64,000 bases of DNA, from assembly GCA_052326605.1 (NCBI GenBank), contig JBKQMB010000008.1, positions 1 to 64,000 of the forward strand. Reading direction: 5' to 3'. Shown here piece by piece: positions 1 to 8,678 of this stretch (the first letter of the stretch is position 1; the number at the start of each line of letters is the position of its first letter). Source of the stretch: Bog-756 sp052326605. Its GTDB lineage: Bacteria > Actinomycetota > Acidimicrobiia > Acidimicrobiales > RAAP-2. Both the position numbers and the translations under genes were made by a program. The notes under the pieces are model-generated. The model had not been told where the DNA came from and searched no databases. It was given only the letters and a program-made list of their open reading frames with translations.

Positions 1-2
1 GC

Positions 3-125
3 CCGAGGGCGGCCAAGCGCGACTTCGAGAGCCACGAGCGCCTGGTCAAGGAGGAGCTGGAGAAGATCCAACGGGAGATGGAGCCCACCGGGGCAGGGGT
101 CTCTCCTGTGTCAGCGCAACTCTGA
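3..125 (+). CDS. C-terminal end of an unrecognised protein (5' truncated)
   Basis: Forty in-frame codons run from the window edge to a TGA at 123-125. The peptide begins with a strongly charged, Lys/Glu-rich stretch (AAKRDFESHERLVKEELEKI) that should form a helix or coiled coil and ends in a short Gly/Ser/Val tail. The other two forward frames read as low-complexity Arg/Gly peptides, so this frame is the best candidate. Nothing identifies the family from so short a piece. Confidence 0.45.
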   Translation, partial: PRAAKRDFESHERLVKEELEKIQREMEPTGAGVSPVSAQL

Positions 126-659
126 CGGGCTGACGAGCTCTTGACTGCCCCAGATGTGCCTGAATGTTCGGGGGCATGTTTGAGGCTCGGTGTTCTCAGT
201 GGAGCAGGCTGACAACGGTGGTGCGGTTCGAGGCAGCGTCGTCCTCGGCGAGGCAAGCTGAGAACACTGCTCGACCAGCTGAACCCGTAACGGCTGTCGG
301 CTTCGTCAGCCGAACTGCATGATCTCCGGGGTTCGCATTCTGGGCCGCCCAAAGCCCAGCCGAGACCTGACCTCCCATTGCCGGTTCAGTGGCGCCCCGC
401 TCAGACGGCGCTTGACCGAGTGCGGCGCCGGACCACCAGCAACGCCACGAGGCGGCAACCGTGTAGTCGGGCGTACCCGAGAAGGGATAGATCTCCGGTC
501 CGAAGGTATGGCCCATTCTCGGTGATCTCCTACACCTCTGGCGATTCGGTCTCTGGGAGGCCGGGGCCGTGGTCCCGGTGGCGCAGTGGGGGCCGGGCGC
601 GCGAGAGTGAGACCTGAGGTAGCGGCCGGGGCTTTGCGGGCGCGCCGAAGGAGGACGGT
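126..659. other. Gene-poor stretch with an inverted repeat
   Basis: No gene is supported here. The region holds a perfect 8-bp inverted repeat, GTTCTCAG at 192-199 and CTGAGAAC at 258-265, whose right part overlaps a copy of the dispersed 19-nt hairpin. A minus-strand reading frame from an ATG at about 513 to 196 has moderately coding-like composition at its start, but it has no recognisable domain and only a weak ribosome binding site, so I do not call it. Confidence 0.4.
244..262 (-). repeat. Copy of dispersed 19-nt hairpin repeat
   Basis: On the minus strand the sequence is CTCAGCTTGCCTCGCCGAG. It matches the length and ends of the other copies at 1495, 10725, 15217, 15801, 18363 and 30930. 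It forms the right arm of the 74-bp inverted structure 192-265. Confidence 0.4.
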
Positions 660-1457
660 ATGCCTGCACTGCACTGGGCCACCCACCACCGGCTCTGGTC
701 GCTGGGCAGCGGAGTCGCCATCCTGAGCGTGGCCGTCATCGGCGGCTTATGGTTCTTCACCGCCCGAAGCCCAGGCACCCAGATCGACATACGCCAGGCA
801 TTGCTCCAGTACCGGCAGAATCAACAAGCGGAGCGAGCCACGGGGAGCACGCTCCTTCCCCCATCCGGTGTCTATCAGTATCGGACGTCCGGAAGTGAAC
901 ATCTGAATGTCGGCGGCATCAGCCGCGCCTTCCCCGACACGACGGAGATGATCGTGACCGATGCAAAGTGCGCCACCCTGGATTGGGAACCACTTGAACA
1001 GCACAAGGAGGGAATGGTGGAGTGCCCGCTCCAAGGTGGGGTTCTTTCCATGACGTCGGCGCTGACATACGAAGAGATCGCCGGAATCCAGACCACCAAC
1101 CTCATCCGGTGTCCATCCGACGCATACCTGGTCCCGCCCCCATCCGTCGGGGAAGGGTGGCACGCGACGTGTCATGCGACAGGCCAGAAGATCGCTCTCT
1201 CCGGTCAAGTCCTCGGGGCATCGTCGGTGGACGTCGGCGGCCGTGCCGAACCGGCGTTGCATACGCGCCTGACGCTCGTCTTCACGGGTTCCGAAACTGG
1301 AACCAATCCCGCTGACTACTGGGTGTCGTTGCAGGATGGACTGATCCTCCGCGAGCAGGAGACGGTTGACGTGTCCCAGGAGGCCGGACCGCTCGGATCA
1401 GTCCGCTATTCGGAGCAAATGACAATCACACTTTCATCGGTGACGCCCGTCCGGTGA
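660..1457 (+). CDS. Membrane-anchored hypothetical protein
   Basis: A 265-aa protein. Residues 13-34 form one strongly hydrophobic segment (VAILSVAVIGGLWFF), so the protein is probably an N-terminally anchored, extracytoplasmic protein. The rest is Ser/Thr/Gly-rich with four cysteines (in LDW-preceding KCAT, VECPL, IRCPS, ATCHAT) that could form two disulfides outside the membrane. A strong ribosome binding site (GGAGGA, 6 nt before ATG) supports the start. I do not recognise the family. A hairpin repeat lies 37 bp past the stop and could act as a terminator. It stands alone, with no obvious operon partner. Confidence 0.8.
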   Translation: MPALHWATHHRLWSLGSGVAILSVAVIGGLWFFTARSPGTQIDIRQALLQYRQNQQAERATGSTLLPPSGVYQYRTSGSEHLNVGGISRAFPDTTEMIVTDAKCATLDWEPLEQHKEGMVECPLQGGVLSMTSALTYEEIAGIQTTNLIRCPSDAYLVPPPSVGEGWHATCHATGQKIALSGQVLGASSVDVGGRAEPALHTRLTLVFTGSETGTNPADYWVSLQDGLILREQETVDVSQEAGPLGSVRYSEQMTITLSSVTPVR

Positions 1458-1494
1458 CAAGATCCCCAGACGCCTCCTAGGCATTTCGGCCGTT

Positions 1495-1513
1495 CTCAGC
1501 TTTGGCGGCTGAA
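1495..1513 (+). repeat. Copy of dispersed 19-nt hairpin repeat
   Basis: CTCAGCTTTGGCGGCTGAA lies within GTTCTCAGC...GGCTGAAAC (1492-1515), an imperfect stem-loop 37 bp past the preceding stop codon. A second CTCAGCT follows at about 1532. There is no U-run, so a classical terminator role is uncertain. Confidence 0.5.
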
Positions 1514-1671
1514 ACGTAGCTGTCTCAGCTGGGCAATTGCCCGGAGATCTGGGGGACCACGCTTCATGAGGCGCCCAGACAGAAGTGGTCATTCGAGTGC
1601 GACTTGCCTGATCCTACGAGTGGGGTCTTCATCGAGAGCGTTAGGATGAGACCAAGCCTCGAGGAGGTCCG

Positions 1672-2049
1672 ATGAGCCACCATCGACAGCTCAAGAAGCA
1701 AACAGGCGATCTTCTCGCTGGGCTGGGGAACAGCCCGGACGGGGTGGCCGCATCATTGCAGGCAGCTGGGGTCCAGGGAGTTCCAAAGCACAATCGCTCC
1801 TGTGCGATAGCCCTCTACCTGACTGCCTTGATGGGATCCGACCCCCGGATTCGTTCAGTCACCGTTGGGCACTGTTCATTGCTGATCGACATCATCGCGC
1901 CGCCGGACTTCCGCCCCGCCGGCCGCCTGCAGGTCCAACTCCCGAAGCCTGTACGTCGGTTTGTCTCCGAATTCGATGCCGGACAGCATCCCATGATCAC
2001 CCGAGAACAGTCCGTGAGTGCACAAGCTTCAGTTGCCGCTGTGAGGTAG
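1672..2049 (+). CDS. Hypothetical protein, 125 aa
   Basis: The gene begins at an ATG preceded by GAGGAGG at a good distance (gaggaggtccgATG) and encodes a soluble protein of 125 aa. The N-terminal 60 residues look like a helical DUF (HRQLKKQTGDLLAGLG...RSCAIALYLTALMG). The middle contains a short beta-rich segment (RSVTVGHCSLLIDI). No catalytic motif, signal peptide or membrane segment is visible and I do not recognise the family. It is a single gene between two long non-coding stretches. Confidence 0.6.
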   Translation: MSHHRQLKKQTGDLLAGLGNSPDGVAASLQAAGVQGVPKHNRSCAIALYLTALMGSDPRIRSVTVGHCSLLIDIIAPPDFRPAGRLQVQLPKPVRRFVSEFDAGQHPMITREQSVSAQASVAAVR

Positions 2050-2572
2050 GGAGTCCAAGGAGCGCAGTCCTTCGACCCTCCTTCAGCTGTCTCGCCGCCC
2101 TCTGGACACCATGCATTGGGGTCCGCTAGTGCGCAACGTGTGCGCGTGGAGGTGGACCAGCGCCACAGTTGTGTTTCCGAGATCGGAACCGGGCCCACGG
2201 GGGACTCGAATCCAAGCCGAGGACATCGGACGAACGGGCCGGGCGACCCTGCCAATCACTTATGGTCGGTCTGGAGCCGAGGCAGGCCTCGGACGCCAGC
2301 GACTCGACATCGTCATGCCTGCATCGGTTCCCTGCTGCGACGGCGGAGATCCTGAGCGGTAGCTGTCAGCCATGGAGTCCGGGACACACGATGTTCCCAG
2401 CTTGGATGACTCGGAACGTGGAATGTGCATCTCGGCGGACCACCTCGGAAGCCTTCAGGTTTCCCGGGCTGATTCACGCAAACCCGGGCGAAATGGGACC
2501 TTCGGCTCTTGAAAACGGACGATGGGAGGTTGACTATGGCGTTAGGCAGAGGGGCCGGCGAAAGGAGCAGCG
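2050..2572. other. Long non-coding stretch upstream of DUF1918
   Basis: Open frames here are short or Arg/Ser/Pro-rich and lack ribosome binding sites, so none is called. The 3' end carries a DosR-like dyad (2495-2509) and a ribosome binding site for the next gene. The size of the gap suggests a decayed gene, but I could not identify one. Confidence 0.4.
2495..2509 (+). promoter_or_regulatory. DosR/DevR-like box upstream of DUF1918
   Basis: GGGACCTTCGGCTCT resembles the mycobacterial DosR dyad (GGGACTWWAGTCCC core) and lies 64 bp before the ATG of the DUF1918 gene. DUF1918 proteins such as Rv0569 are members of the DosR regulon in Mycobacterium tuberculosis, so the pairing is meaningful. The function here is inferred. 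Confidence 0.5.
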
Positions 2573-2773
2573 ATGTTTGCTCAGGTCGGTGATCAGATCG
2601 TCGTCAGTGGGTGCCGGGCGGGGCGGCGTGACCGTGTCTGCAAGGTGCTGGACGTCGTAAATGCAAGCGGTGACTCCCGCTATATCGTCCGTTGGGACGA
2701 CACCGGTAAACTGGACACGTTCTCCTCGGGGCCTGATGCCGCCATTGTGAGCAGCGAGCACAGGCAGCACTGA
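2573..2773 (+). CDS. DUF1918 domain protein
   Basis: A 66-aa protein made almost entirely of one DUF1918 domain: an N-terminal VGDQIVVSG strand pair, a polar loop, then RYIVRWDDTG near residues 37-46 and the SGPDAAIV end. The fold is a small SH3-like barrel in mycobacterial relatives (Rv0569, Rv2302); its molecular role is unknown, though Rv0569 is induced in hypoxia. AAAGGAG 7 nt before the ATG fixes the start. A DosR-like dyad lies upstream. The gene is convergent with the universal stress protein gene that follows. Confidence 0.88.
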   Translation: MFAQVGDQIVVSGCRAGRRDRVCKVLDVVNASGDSRYIVRWDDTGKLDTFSSGPDAAIVSSEHRQH

Positions 2774-2846
2774 GCAGTTCGGCGCATTTCCGTCCTCGTT
2801 GGAGTAGGTGTCACCGAAGGAGCGTTCCGCCGTTCCTGCGTCTTCC

Positions 2847-2870
2847 TGACCGGGCCACGGCGCCTGGTCA
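2847..2870. terminator. Possible bidirectional terminator between convergent genes
   Basis: TGACCGGGC and GCCTGGTCA form a 9-bp stem with one G-U pair and a 6-nt loop. It lies between the stop of DUF1918 and the stop of the universal stress protein gene and overlaps the latter. No U-tract follows. Confidence 0.4.
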
Positions 2871-3614
2871 GTTGACTGCGACGAGAAGGACGGGGACGGG
2901 GCTCCGATCGAGTATTTCGCGTGCAACGGCGGCGCGGCCGGGGTCGGCCGTGTGGGGCCATCCGACGGCAACGAGGTCAGGGTGGAGTGATTCGACGGCG
3001 TCGAGCAGCTGTGCAGCGGGAATGCCGATCCGCAGTTCGAGCCGGGCCTGAGGTGCGCCGTGGACATGGCGGGCAAAGAACTCCTGCGTATAGGCCTCGG
3101 TTTCGTGTTGAACCTGGTCGGTGAAGCTGGGAATTTCCTCGTCCACGTGCACCACCACGATCTCGAGGCCACTGTCGGTCGACAGCTCAATGGTCCGCTG
3201 GAGGGCGTGGGCCTTTCCGGGGCTCCCCTCCATGGCCACGAGGACCCTACGCAGTTGCTTTGGCGGTTGCGCGTCGGGTGGCACCACGACCACCGGCTTG
3301 TCGGTTCGACCGGCGAGCGCGAGCGCGAGGTGCCCAGCCGGCCGGGGACCACCGAGGCCGCCACGGGCTCCCAGGACCAGAGCCACGACATCCTCCTCGG
3401 CCACTGCAAGGGAGAGTTGCTCAACCGGATCACCGGAGAGTGTGCGGAAATCTGCGCCCACGGTCTCCGCCGAAGCGCGTGCCGTCTCGTCGCCATCCTC
3501 GACGACGTGGAGGGCATCCAGCGCTCCGGCAAGGGCCGAGGCCACAGCCTGGGCCATGGCCAGCACGGGCCGTGCTGCGGCAGAATTGTCGATGGCGGCG
3601 ATGACCTTCTTCAT
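2868..3614 (-). CDS. Universal stress protein, tandem Usp domains
   Basis: A 248-aa protein with two UspA-type domains (about residues 1-112 and 120-248). The first begins KKVIAAIDNS and keeps a nucleotide-binding-like loop (GARGGLGGPRPAGHLALALA). The second ends SPVPVLLVAV, but its ATP loop (GWPHTADPGRAAVA) is degenerate. Tandem Usp proteins of this kind bind ATP and act in stress or dormancy responses in actinobacteria. The start chosen (ATG 3612-3614, GGGAG upstream) overlaps the stop of the GH65 gene by ATGA, implying translational coupling. A GH65 protein next to a Usp protein mirrors Rv2006/Rv2005c of the DosR regulon. Confidence 0.9.
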   Translation of the reverse strand: MKKVIAAIDNSAAARPVLAMAQAVASALAGALDALHVVEDGDETARASAETVGADFRTLSGDPVEQLSLAVAEEDVVALVLGARGGLGGPRPAGHLALALAGRTDKPVVVVPPDAQPPKQLRRVLVAMEGSPGKAHALQRTIELSTDSGLEIVVVHVDEEIPSFTDQVQHETEAYTQEFFARHVHGAPQARLELRIGIPAAQLLDAVESLHPDLVAVGWPHTADPGRAAVAREILDRSPVPVLLVAVN

Positions 3615-6600
3615 GAAATGGGCTCCCATTTTGGTCCGCGACGACGAAACGCCAGGTTGCCTGGTCCGGTGGCAAACGGTGTGCTGCCGACGACGACGGA
3701 AATGCGCTTGTCGGTCCAGATGGAGAGGTGAGATCGTTCCTTGCGGAGCCGGACCCTGCTGCCGCGGAACCTCACGCGGAACTCGATGGCCGACCACGAC
3801 GGAGGGAGGACCGGGTCGACATGGAGCATGCCGCCGCGCGGGCGGAGCCCCATGAATCCGAAGGCGAGTGCCTGCCACGTGCCGCCCATCGTGGCGAGAT
3901 GCAGACCCTGGGCGGTGGAGCCCGTCAGGTCGTCGAGGTCCATGCGCGCGGCGATGCGAAGCGCCTCCAATGCACGGTCGAAGTCGCGCGCCCGGGCATG
4001 CAACGAGGCGTGGATCGCCGGGGACAATGAACTGCCGTGGGCGGTGCGGGGTTCGTAGAAGCGGAGGTTCGGCTCGAGGCTTCCGGCGACCGCCTCATCG
4101 GGGAGGAGGTGGTGGATCATGAGGGCGTCTGCCTGCTTGATCACCTGTGAGCCCCGGGTGCGCTCGGCCCCGAGCAACAGATCGGCAGCGATCGGACGAT
4201 GAGGGGCAAGCTCAGCGATGACCAACGGCTCGAGCCGGCCGAAACCGGCGAATTGTTCGTAGATACCAGTGTCGGCGTCATAACCGTCGAACAGGGTGTC
4301 GGCGAGCTCAAGCCAGCGCTGCCGTTCACCGGGCTCGACATCGCCGTCATCGCCTGCTTCAGCGACCTCTGCGGCACGGCGCATGTTCCAGCGCGCCATA
4401 ACGTTGGTGAAAGCGTTATCGTCCACCGGTTCGTGGTATTCGTCTGGCCCGACGACTCCATAGATATGAGCACTACCGTCCGGCTCAACACGGATCCTCG
4501 ATGCCCAGTATCGAGCCGTCTCCACAAGGATTCGGCGGCATGGCCCACGGGCGAACTCTTCGTCCCCGGACCAATCCACATAGCAGCACGCCGCCCATGG
4601 CACCTCGGCGACGATGTGCTCCTCGAGTTGGCCGGTGCGGATGGGCACGATCTGCCCCGATCTGTCCCGGGCTCTCGTCGGTGTGACGTCGCGTCCGGTG
4701 CGGGCGGACTCCCACGGAAAGCGAGCTCCGGCGCGGCCTGCGGCGCGCGCCGCCTCGAGGGCGGCGGGGAGCCGTCGGAGGCGGTACTCGAGCATGGACC
4801 GGGCTGCGGCCGGATGAGTTGCGGCCAAGAAGGGGAGGACGAAGGTGTCCGCGTCCCAGAACACATGGCCGCTGTAGCCCGTCCCGGTCAGGCCACGGGC
4901 GCCGACGGGCGCCTCCCCGCTATCAGCGACCGATGCCATCAGGTGGAAGAGCGCGAAGCGGATGCCCAATTGCAACTCGTCGTCTCCCTCGATGACCACG
5001 TCCGCATCCTCCCACCGGCACGCCCAGGCCTGGCGGTGCTCGGTCAGTAATCGGTCGAAGCCGATGGCGGCGGCCTGGCCGACCGCATCGACGGCAGGGG
5101 AGGGGTCGGGGAGGGCGTCGGCATCGGAACAGTAGACGGCCACGCGGTCGAGGACCCTGCTGCCGACCTCGGCTCCATCCACCGGGCGTGGTCTGGCCGA
5201 CCGGGTCTGATTGGCCGCCGCCACGATCCCGCCGGTGGAAGCAGCGACCCGAATCCAGGTGGTGTCGCCGACGCGGCCGTGGTCGTAGGCTGGGTCGTCC
5301 GCCGGGGGCAGCAGCGGCGGGCCGATGCGGAAGGCACGCTGAAACTGGCTGCGTAGGACGGCGGTCGTCGGCCGGGCGAGTGAGACGAACCGTACGCTCT
5401 CTACGGCATCGACCTCGGAGCCGGCGCGCTCGTGCAGTACCCCTGTCCTCAAGTCAAGGACCCGCCGTAGCGGAGCCCCTACTGCCCTCTGGCCCAGCTC
5501 GAAGGCGACGGGGCCGGTGAGCAGGTGGGTGTCGGCGTTGTCCCCTTCGTAGACGCCCGTGGCGATCACCCAAGGGTGCCGACTGGGATGGCTGGTGAGA
5601 GGCGCCCCGCTCATGCCGACGTGGCCGTCAGCGAGGGTGAGGAGCGCCTCGTGGACGCGCTCGGTTTCGATGTCGAAGCCCTCGATGTCGAGGGTCCAGC
5701 CTGCCCGAGTAGTGGCCTCGGGGAGGCCCCGCCGGCGACGCCGGCGCAACTGGTCAGCGAGCAGCTGATGCAGACGCGCCGCGCCGCCAGTGAGTGCCAG
5801 CATCCCAGACCGTGGTGAACCCCGGCTGCCATTGATCAGCACGACGGTCGCGGCCCGGACGTCGGGGACGATGACGGGCGCGGGACGATGGGGTATCCCC
5901 GACAACCCATCGACCACCGTCAGGACCGCCTGCGGGTCGACTCCCCGCAGCCACAGCTCTTGGAGCACGCCGAGCGCTACATCCCCGGCGTCCTCGAGGG
6001 CAATCTCCACTGTGTTGCCTTCGACCACCACCCGAGGGTCCTCGAGCCCGACCTGCCGAGCCGCCTCCACGGCGAGGTCTGCGAGGTGGGACACACCAGG
6101 GATCCCGTGGGCCAACAGGAACTGTTTGAGTCTCGACCATGTCAGTGGCAACCCCGGGTCCCGTACCAGTTCGACGCTGATCCTTGGGGACCTGGCAGGG
6201 CGAGGGAGCGATGAGGATTCGATTCCCAGCCCGGCCAGCCTCTCGGCAAACGCCTCCCCGGCCCGGACAAGGACGGTCAGGTTCATGTCGGGCTTCGGCG
6301 GGCCCAAGCGGTGGACGCCCGAGTGATCGACGGCGGCGGTACCGCTGCCGCCGCTGTCGGCGACAATGAGCGCAGGTGCGCCAGTGGAGAGTTCCCTCAT
6401 TCGTTCGGCCAAGCTGTCGACTGAGGCCGGGGCGAGCCAGGCGACAGGCATGCCAGCTTCACTCAGTGCAAGCAGGTCCTGCTCAGTGCGCGCAGAGATG
6501 GACGCGGTGGCACCCCATAGGACGATGGCCTCGAACCGCCGGTCCAATCCGAGTGGCAGAGCAGAGAGGCTGCTGCGGGTGGGGGGGAGTGAAGCGTGTT

Positions 6601-6631
6601 CATCCTGGTCGGTCCGGCTGCGGGCGCTCAT
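3611..6631 (-). CDS. Glycoside hydrolase family 65 protein with degenerate HAD-like N-terminal domain
   Basis: A 1006-aa protein. Residues about 25-300 look like a HAD-type phosphatase/mutase domain whose catalytic DxDxT is missing (EAIVLWGATAS where a nucleophile Asp is expected). From about residue 309 (WTLDIEGFDIETERVHEAL) to the end it is a GH65 (alpha/alpha)6 enzyme: VFWDADTF near 590, VVGPDEYHEPVDDNAFTN near 725 with the general-acid Glu, and KQAD near 830. GH65 enzymes phosphorolyse trehalose, maltose, kojibiose and related disaccharides; the substrate here cannot be read off. The start MSARSRTDQD (6629-6631) is preferred over an upstream one because the extra 64 residues are Arg/Ser-rich. 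It overlaps the downstream Usp gene. The architecture resembles OtsB1 (Rv2006) of Mycobacterium tuberculosis. Confidence 0.88.
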   Translation of the reverse strand: MSARSRTDQDEHASLPPTRSSLSALPLGLDRRFEAIVLWGATASISARTEQDLLALSEAGMPVAWLAPASVDSLAERMRELSTGAPALIVADSGGSGTAAVDHSGVHRLGPPKPDMNLTVLVRAGEAFAERLAGLGIESSSLPRPARSPRISVELVRDPGLPLTWSRLKQFLLAHGIPGVSHLADLAVEAARQVGLEDPRVVVEGNTVEIALEDAGDVALGVLQELWLRGVDPQAVLTVVDGLSGIPHRPAPVIVPDVRAATVVLINGSRGSPRSGMLALTGGAARLHQLLADQLRRRRRRGLPEATTRAGWTLDIEGFDIETERVHEALLTLADGHVGMSGAPLTSHPSRHPWVIATGVYEGDNADTHLLTGPVAFELGQRAVGAPLRRVLDLRTGVLHERAGSEVDAVESVRFVSLARPTTAVLRSQFQRAFRIGPPLLPPADDPAYDHGRVGDTTWIRVAASTGGIVAAANQTRSARPRPVDGAEVGSRVLDRVAVYCSDADALPDPSPAVDAVGQAAAIGFDRLLTEHRQAWACRWEDADVVIEGDDELQLGIRFALFHLMASVADSGEAPVGARGLTGTGYSGHVFWDADTFVLPFLAATHPAAARSMLEYRLRRLPAALEAARAAGRAGARFPWESARTGRDVTPTRARDRSGQIVPIRTGQLEEHIVAEVPWAACCYVDWSGDEEFARGPCRRILVETARYWASRIRVEPDGSAHIYGVVGPDEYHEPVDDNAFTNVMARWNMRRAAEVAEAGDDGDVEPGERQRWLELADTLFDGYDADTGIYEQFAGFGRLEPLVIAELAPHRPIAADLLLGAERTRGSQVIKQADALMIHHLLPDEAVAGSLEPNLRFYEPRTAHGSSLSPAIHASLHARARDFDRALEALRIAARMDLDDLTGSTAQGLHLATMGGTWQALAFGFMGLRPRGGMLHVDPVLPPSWSAIEFRVRFRGSRVRLRKERSHLSIWTDKRISVVVGSTPFATGPGNLAFRRRGPKWEPIS

Positions 6632-7349
6632 GTCGGCTTTGGAACTGCGTTGTCCGGTTGCGAAGCAGAGCTGTGGTGGGCGGTGAGCAGGAAACGATGC
6701 TCGCTCACAACGTCGGCCCGGAGATGAGACACCACCGGTGACTGTCGAGCCGTGACCGCTCTCATCAGCCCGGAACGCACTGAACCGATGGGCCCCGCGG
6801 CACTCCTCGTGCTCGCGCACCACAACGGGCTTCTTCGCGACATGCGCTCAGACGGGTCGAGCATTTCGGGATTGCCCTCTGCTGTTCAATGTCGGTTCAG
6901 GGGAATAGCTGCTCGAAAGAGGCTACTAGACGCAAGACCGAGACGACCGGTCGATTGAGCGCAGAGTGCCTGGTGTGCGCTCCGTCCGGTGGCGGTCAGC
7001 CTGCGGTTTCGTGATCGGTCGGCACCGGCCGACCACTTGGCGCGTCTGTCACGGAGGTCAGGAAGCGGCGAGCTGCGACGGAGCCGTGCCAGCTGCCGAC
7101 CCCGGAGATCTCGCCTCGGTCGGCCGTGGGGTGGATCAGGTCAAGAAGCAGCCAGAGCGTCGCCCTGCACGACACGGCCAATTCCACTTAGACAGCGACC
7201 TCGCCCTCGGCGTCGACTGCGGAGGTTCGTGACGCATCATGTACCCGGCTGGTCGAGCTGAGCACATCTTCTGATTTGCCCCCAACATTTACCGGCTGGC
7301 GGTCCGCCGTACCCGAGCGCGTGAAGCTCTCGTCCGGACCTGCGGACGC
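6632..7349. other. Intergenic region upstream of the GH65 operon
   Basis: No supported gene. Short frames on both strands are Arg/Ser/Pro-rich. The region should hold the promoter of the GH65-usp operon. A weak DosR-like half dyad, GAACCGATGGGCCCC at 6782-6796 (minus strand GGGGCCCATCGGTTC), lies about 150 bp upstream of the start. Confidence 0.35.
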
Positions 7350-7787
7350 TCAGTTGCCATAGAGCCGCAGAACGCTGACGAGCACGGCGGTGCGTCGCTC
7401 CTCAGCCATGGTGCGGTCGTAGGCATACCAGTCGTGGTGAGTGCCCCCGGCGGCCGTGAACACCTCGCGCAGCAGCAAGCGAAGCCTCTCGGCGTCGATG
7501 TCAGGGTGTGCGTCGTCGGGTCCGATCAGCTCGGCCCGACCTTCGACAGTTGTCCACTGCCACCCTGAACGGAACGTGATGCTCGCCTGTGGCCGACTCC
7601 GAAGGTTGGCCAGCTTCGTCTTTCCATTCGTGACAAAGCCGACCACCTCCGCGCCACCGACCGGGTGGGCGAGGACGCCGGCATTGACCACCGAGGACTG
7701 GATCGTGGCGTCCGACCGCAGCGTTGACGCGACGGCCAGAAACCGATCCTGGCGACCGATGTCCACAACATTCTGAAGCGTCGTCAC
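7350..7787 (-). CDS. PPOX-class (pyridoxamine 5'-phosphate oxidase fold) F420/FMN-dependent protein
   Basis: A 145-aa split-barrel protein of the PPOX/F420-binding family. Visible features are the N-terminal DIGRQDRFLAVASTLR helix, strands with NAGVLAHPVGGAEVVGFVTNG, then KLANLRSRPQASITFRSG and the C-terminal AVLVSVLRLYGN. Family members bind F420 or FMN and reduce small organic substrates; heme- or pyridoxamine-binding relatives exist, so the cofactor is inferred. AAGGAG 5-6 nt before the ATG supports the start. It is read in the same direction as the nitroreductase upstream of it, with a 144-bp gap. Confidence 0.85.
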   Translation of the reverse strand: MTTLQNVVDIGRQDRFLAVASTLRSDATIQSSVVNAGVLAHPVGGAEVVGFVTNGKTKLANLRSRPQASITFRSGWQWTTVEGRAELIGPDDAHPDIDAERLRLLLREVFTAAGGTHHDWYAYDRTMAEERRTAVLVSVLRLYGN

Positions 7788-7931
7788 AGTGGCTCCTTCG
7801 CTATCCGATCGGTGGCGAGCGCCACTCGACGCTAGTCCGAGATCGGCGGCTGCTGGTCGCGATTTCCCACCACCCCGGCGAGGCCCAGGAAGCTTCGGTA
7901 GCCATTGCTGGCCGTCGATTACCGCGTCGGT

Positions 7932-8678
7932 TCAATCGGCGCCGCGAGCTGCAAACGTGTTGCGGTGGGTGAAGTGCTGAATCTCTCGACGAACCCGCAG
8001 GTATCGGCCCGGTTCAACCGAGGGGTACCCCAGGCGGCACGCGAACGCGATATCGATGTAGTCGGGAATCGACAGGATCTCGCGCAGCTCCTCTTCGACG
8101 TGTTGGGCACTGAAGACGCTCATGATTTGCATCCCGATCCCCAACGCCTCGGCCGTGAGCCACATGCTCTGCATCACGCATCCCAGACTCATGATGCCAA
8201 GGAAGTCGCCCTCCGATGCCGGAGCCCGCTCGCGCGTGTCGTAGACGACGATCAACACCACCGGGCATGAGCGCATGGTCTCGTCCAGGAAGCCGTGCTC
8301 GACATCTGTTGCTTCCACGGACTTGGCACCCGGGGCTCGCCAGGAGGGCGGGAACATCGTCGCAATGAGCCCTGTACCCTTCCTGATCAGCTCCTCCTCA
8401 CTGAAGGAGAGCTGGGCGTAGTTCTCCCGGATGAAGTCCTCGGATGTGCCGCCGCGCACTCGACCGATCGCTGCAAGCGTCGCCTGGTCGTCGACGACGA
8501 TGACCTCGAAGTTCTGCATGTTGTGTGCCGTGGGCGCCCAACGAGCCGCCTCGAGGATCGACTGAAGTTCGCCTTCGGCAGGGTGGTGCTCAGGATCGAA
8601 CGGGACGCGCTCCGAGTGGCGCCTGCGGATCACGTCGCTGATCTGTGTGAACTCATAGACTTCGCTGAAGCCAGTCAT
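7932..8678 (-). CDS. Nitroreductase family protein
   Basis: A 248-aa FMN-dependent nitroreductase-fold protein. The family hallmark IRRRHSERVPFD lies near residues 17-28, followed by LEAARWAPTAHNMQNFEVIVV (FMN-binding Asn region) and the C-terminal GYPSVEPGRYLRVRREIQHF. Such proteins reduce nitro groups or quinones, or dehalogenate; some actinobacterial members are hypoxia-induced (Acg, Rv3131). A GGGAGG site before ATG 8676-8678 makes this start better than the ATG/GTG nine codons upstream. A DosR-like dyad lies 184 bp upstream. Confidence 0.9.
   Translation of the reverse strand: MTGFSEVYEFTQISDVIRRRHSERVPFDPEHHPAEGELQSILEAARWAPTAHNMQNFEVIVVDDQATLAAIGRVRGGTSEDFIRENYAQLSFSEEELIRKGTGLIATMFPPSWRAPGAKSVEATDVEHGFLDETMRSCPVVLIVVYDTRERAPASEGDFLGIMSLGCVMQSMWLTAEALGIGMQIMSVFSAQHVEEELREILSIPDYIDIAFACRLGYPSVEPGRYLRVRREIQHFTHRNTFAARGAD

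Noticed and set aside
192..265. Possible integron attC site (inverted GTTCTCAG/CTGAGAAC)
   Set aside because: attC sites begin with RYYYAAC and end with GTTRRRY; here the order of GTT and AAC is reversed, and no integron integrase is present.
2198..2216. GGGGGACTCGAATCC, like a tRNA T-arm
   Set aside because: The flanks do not form the T stem or acceptor stem, and no anticodon arm lies upstream.
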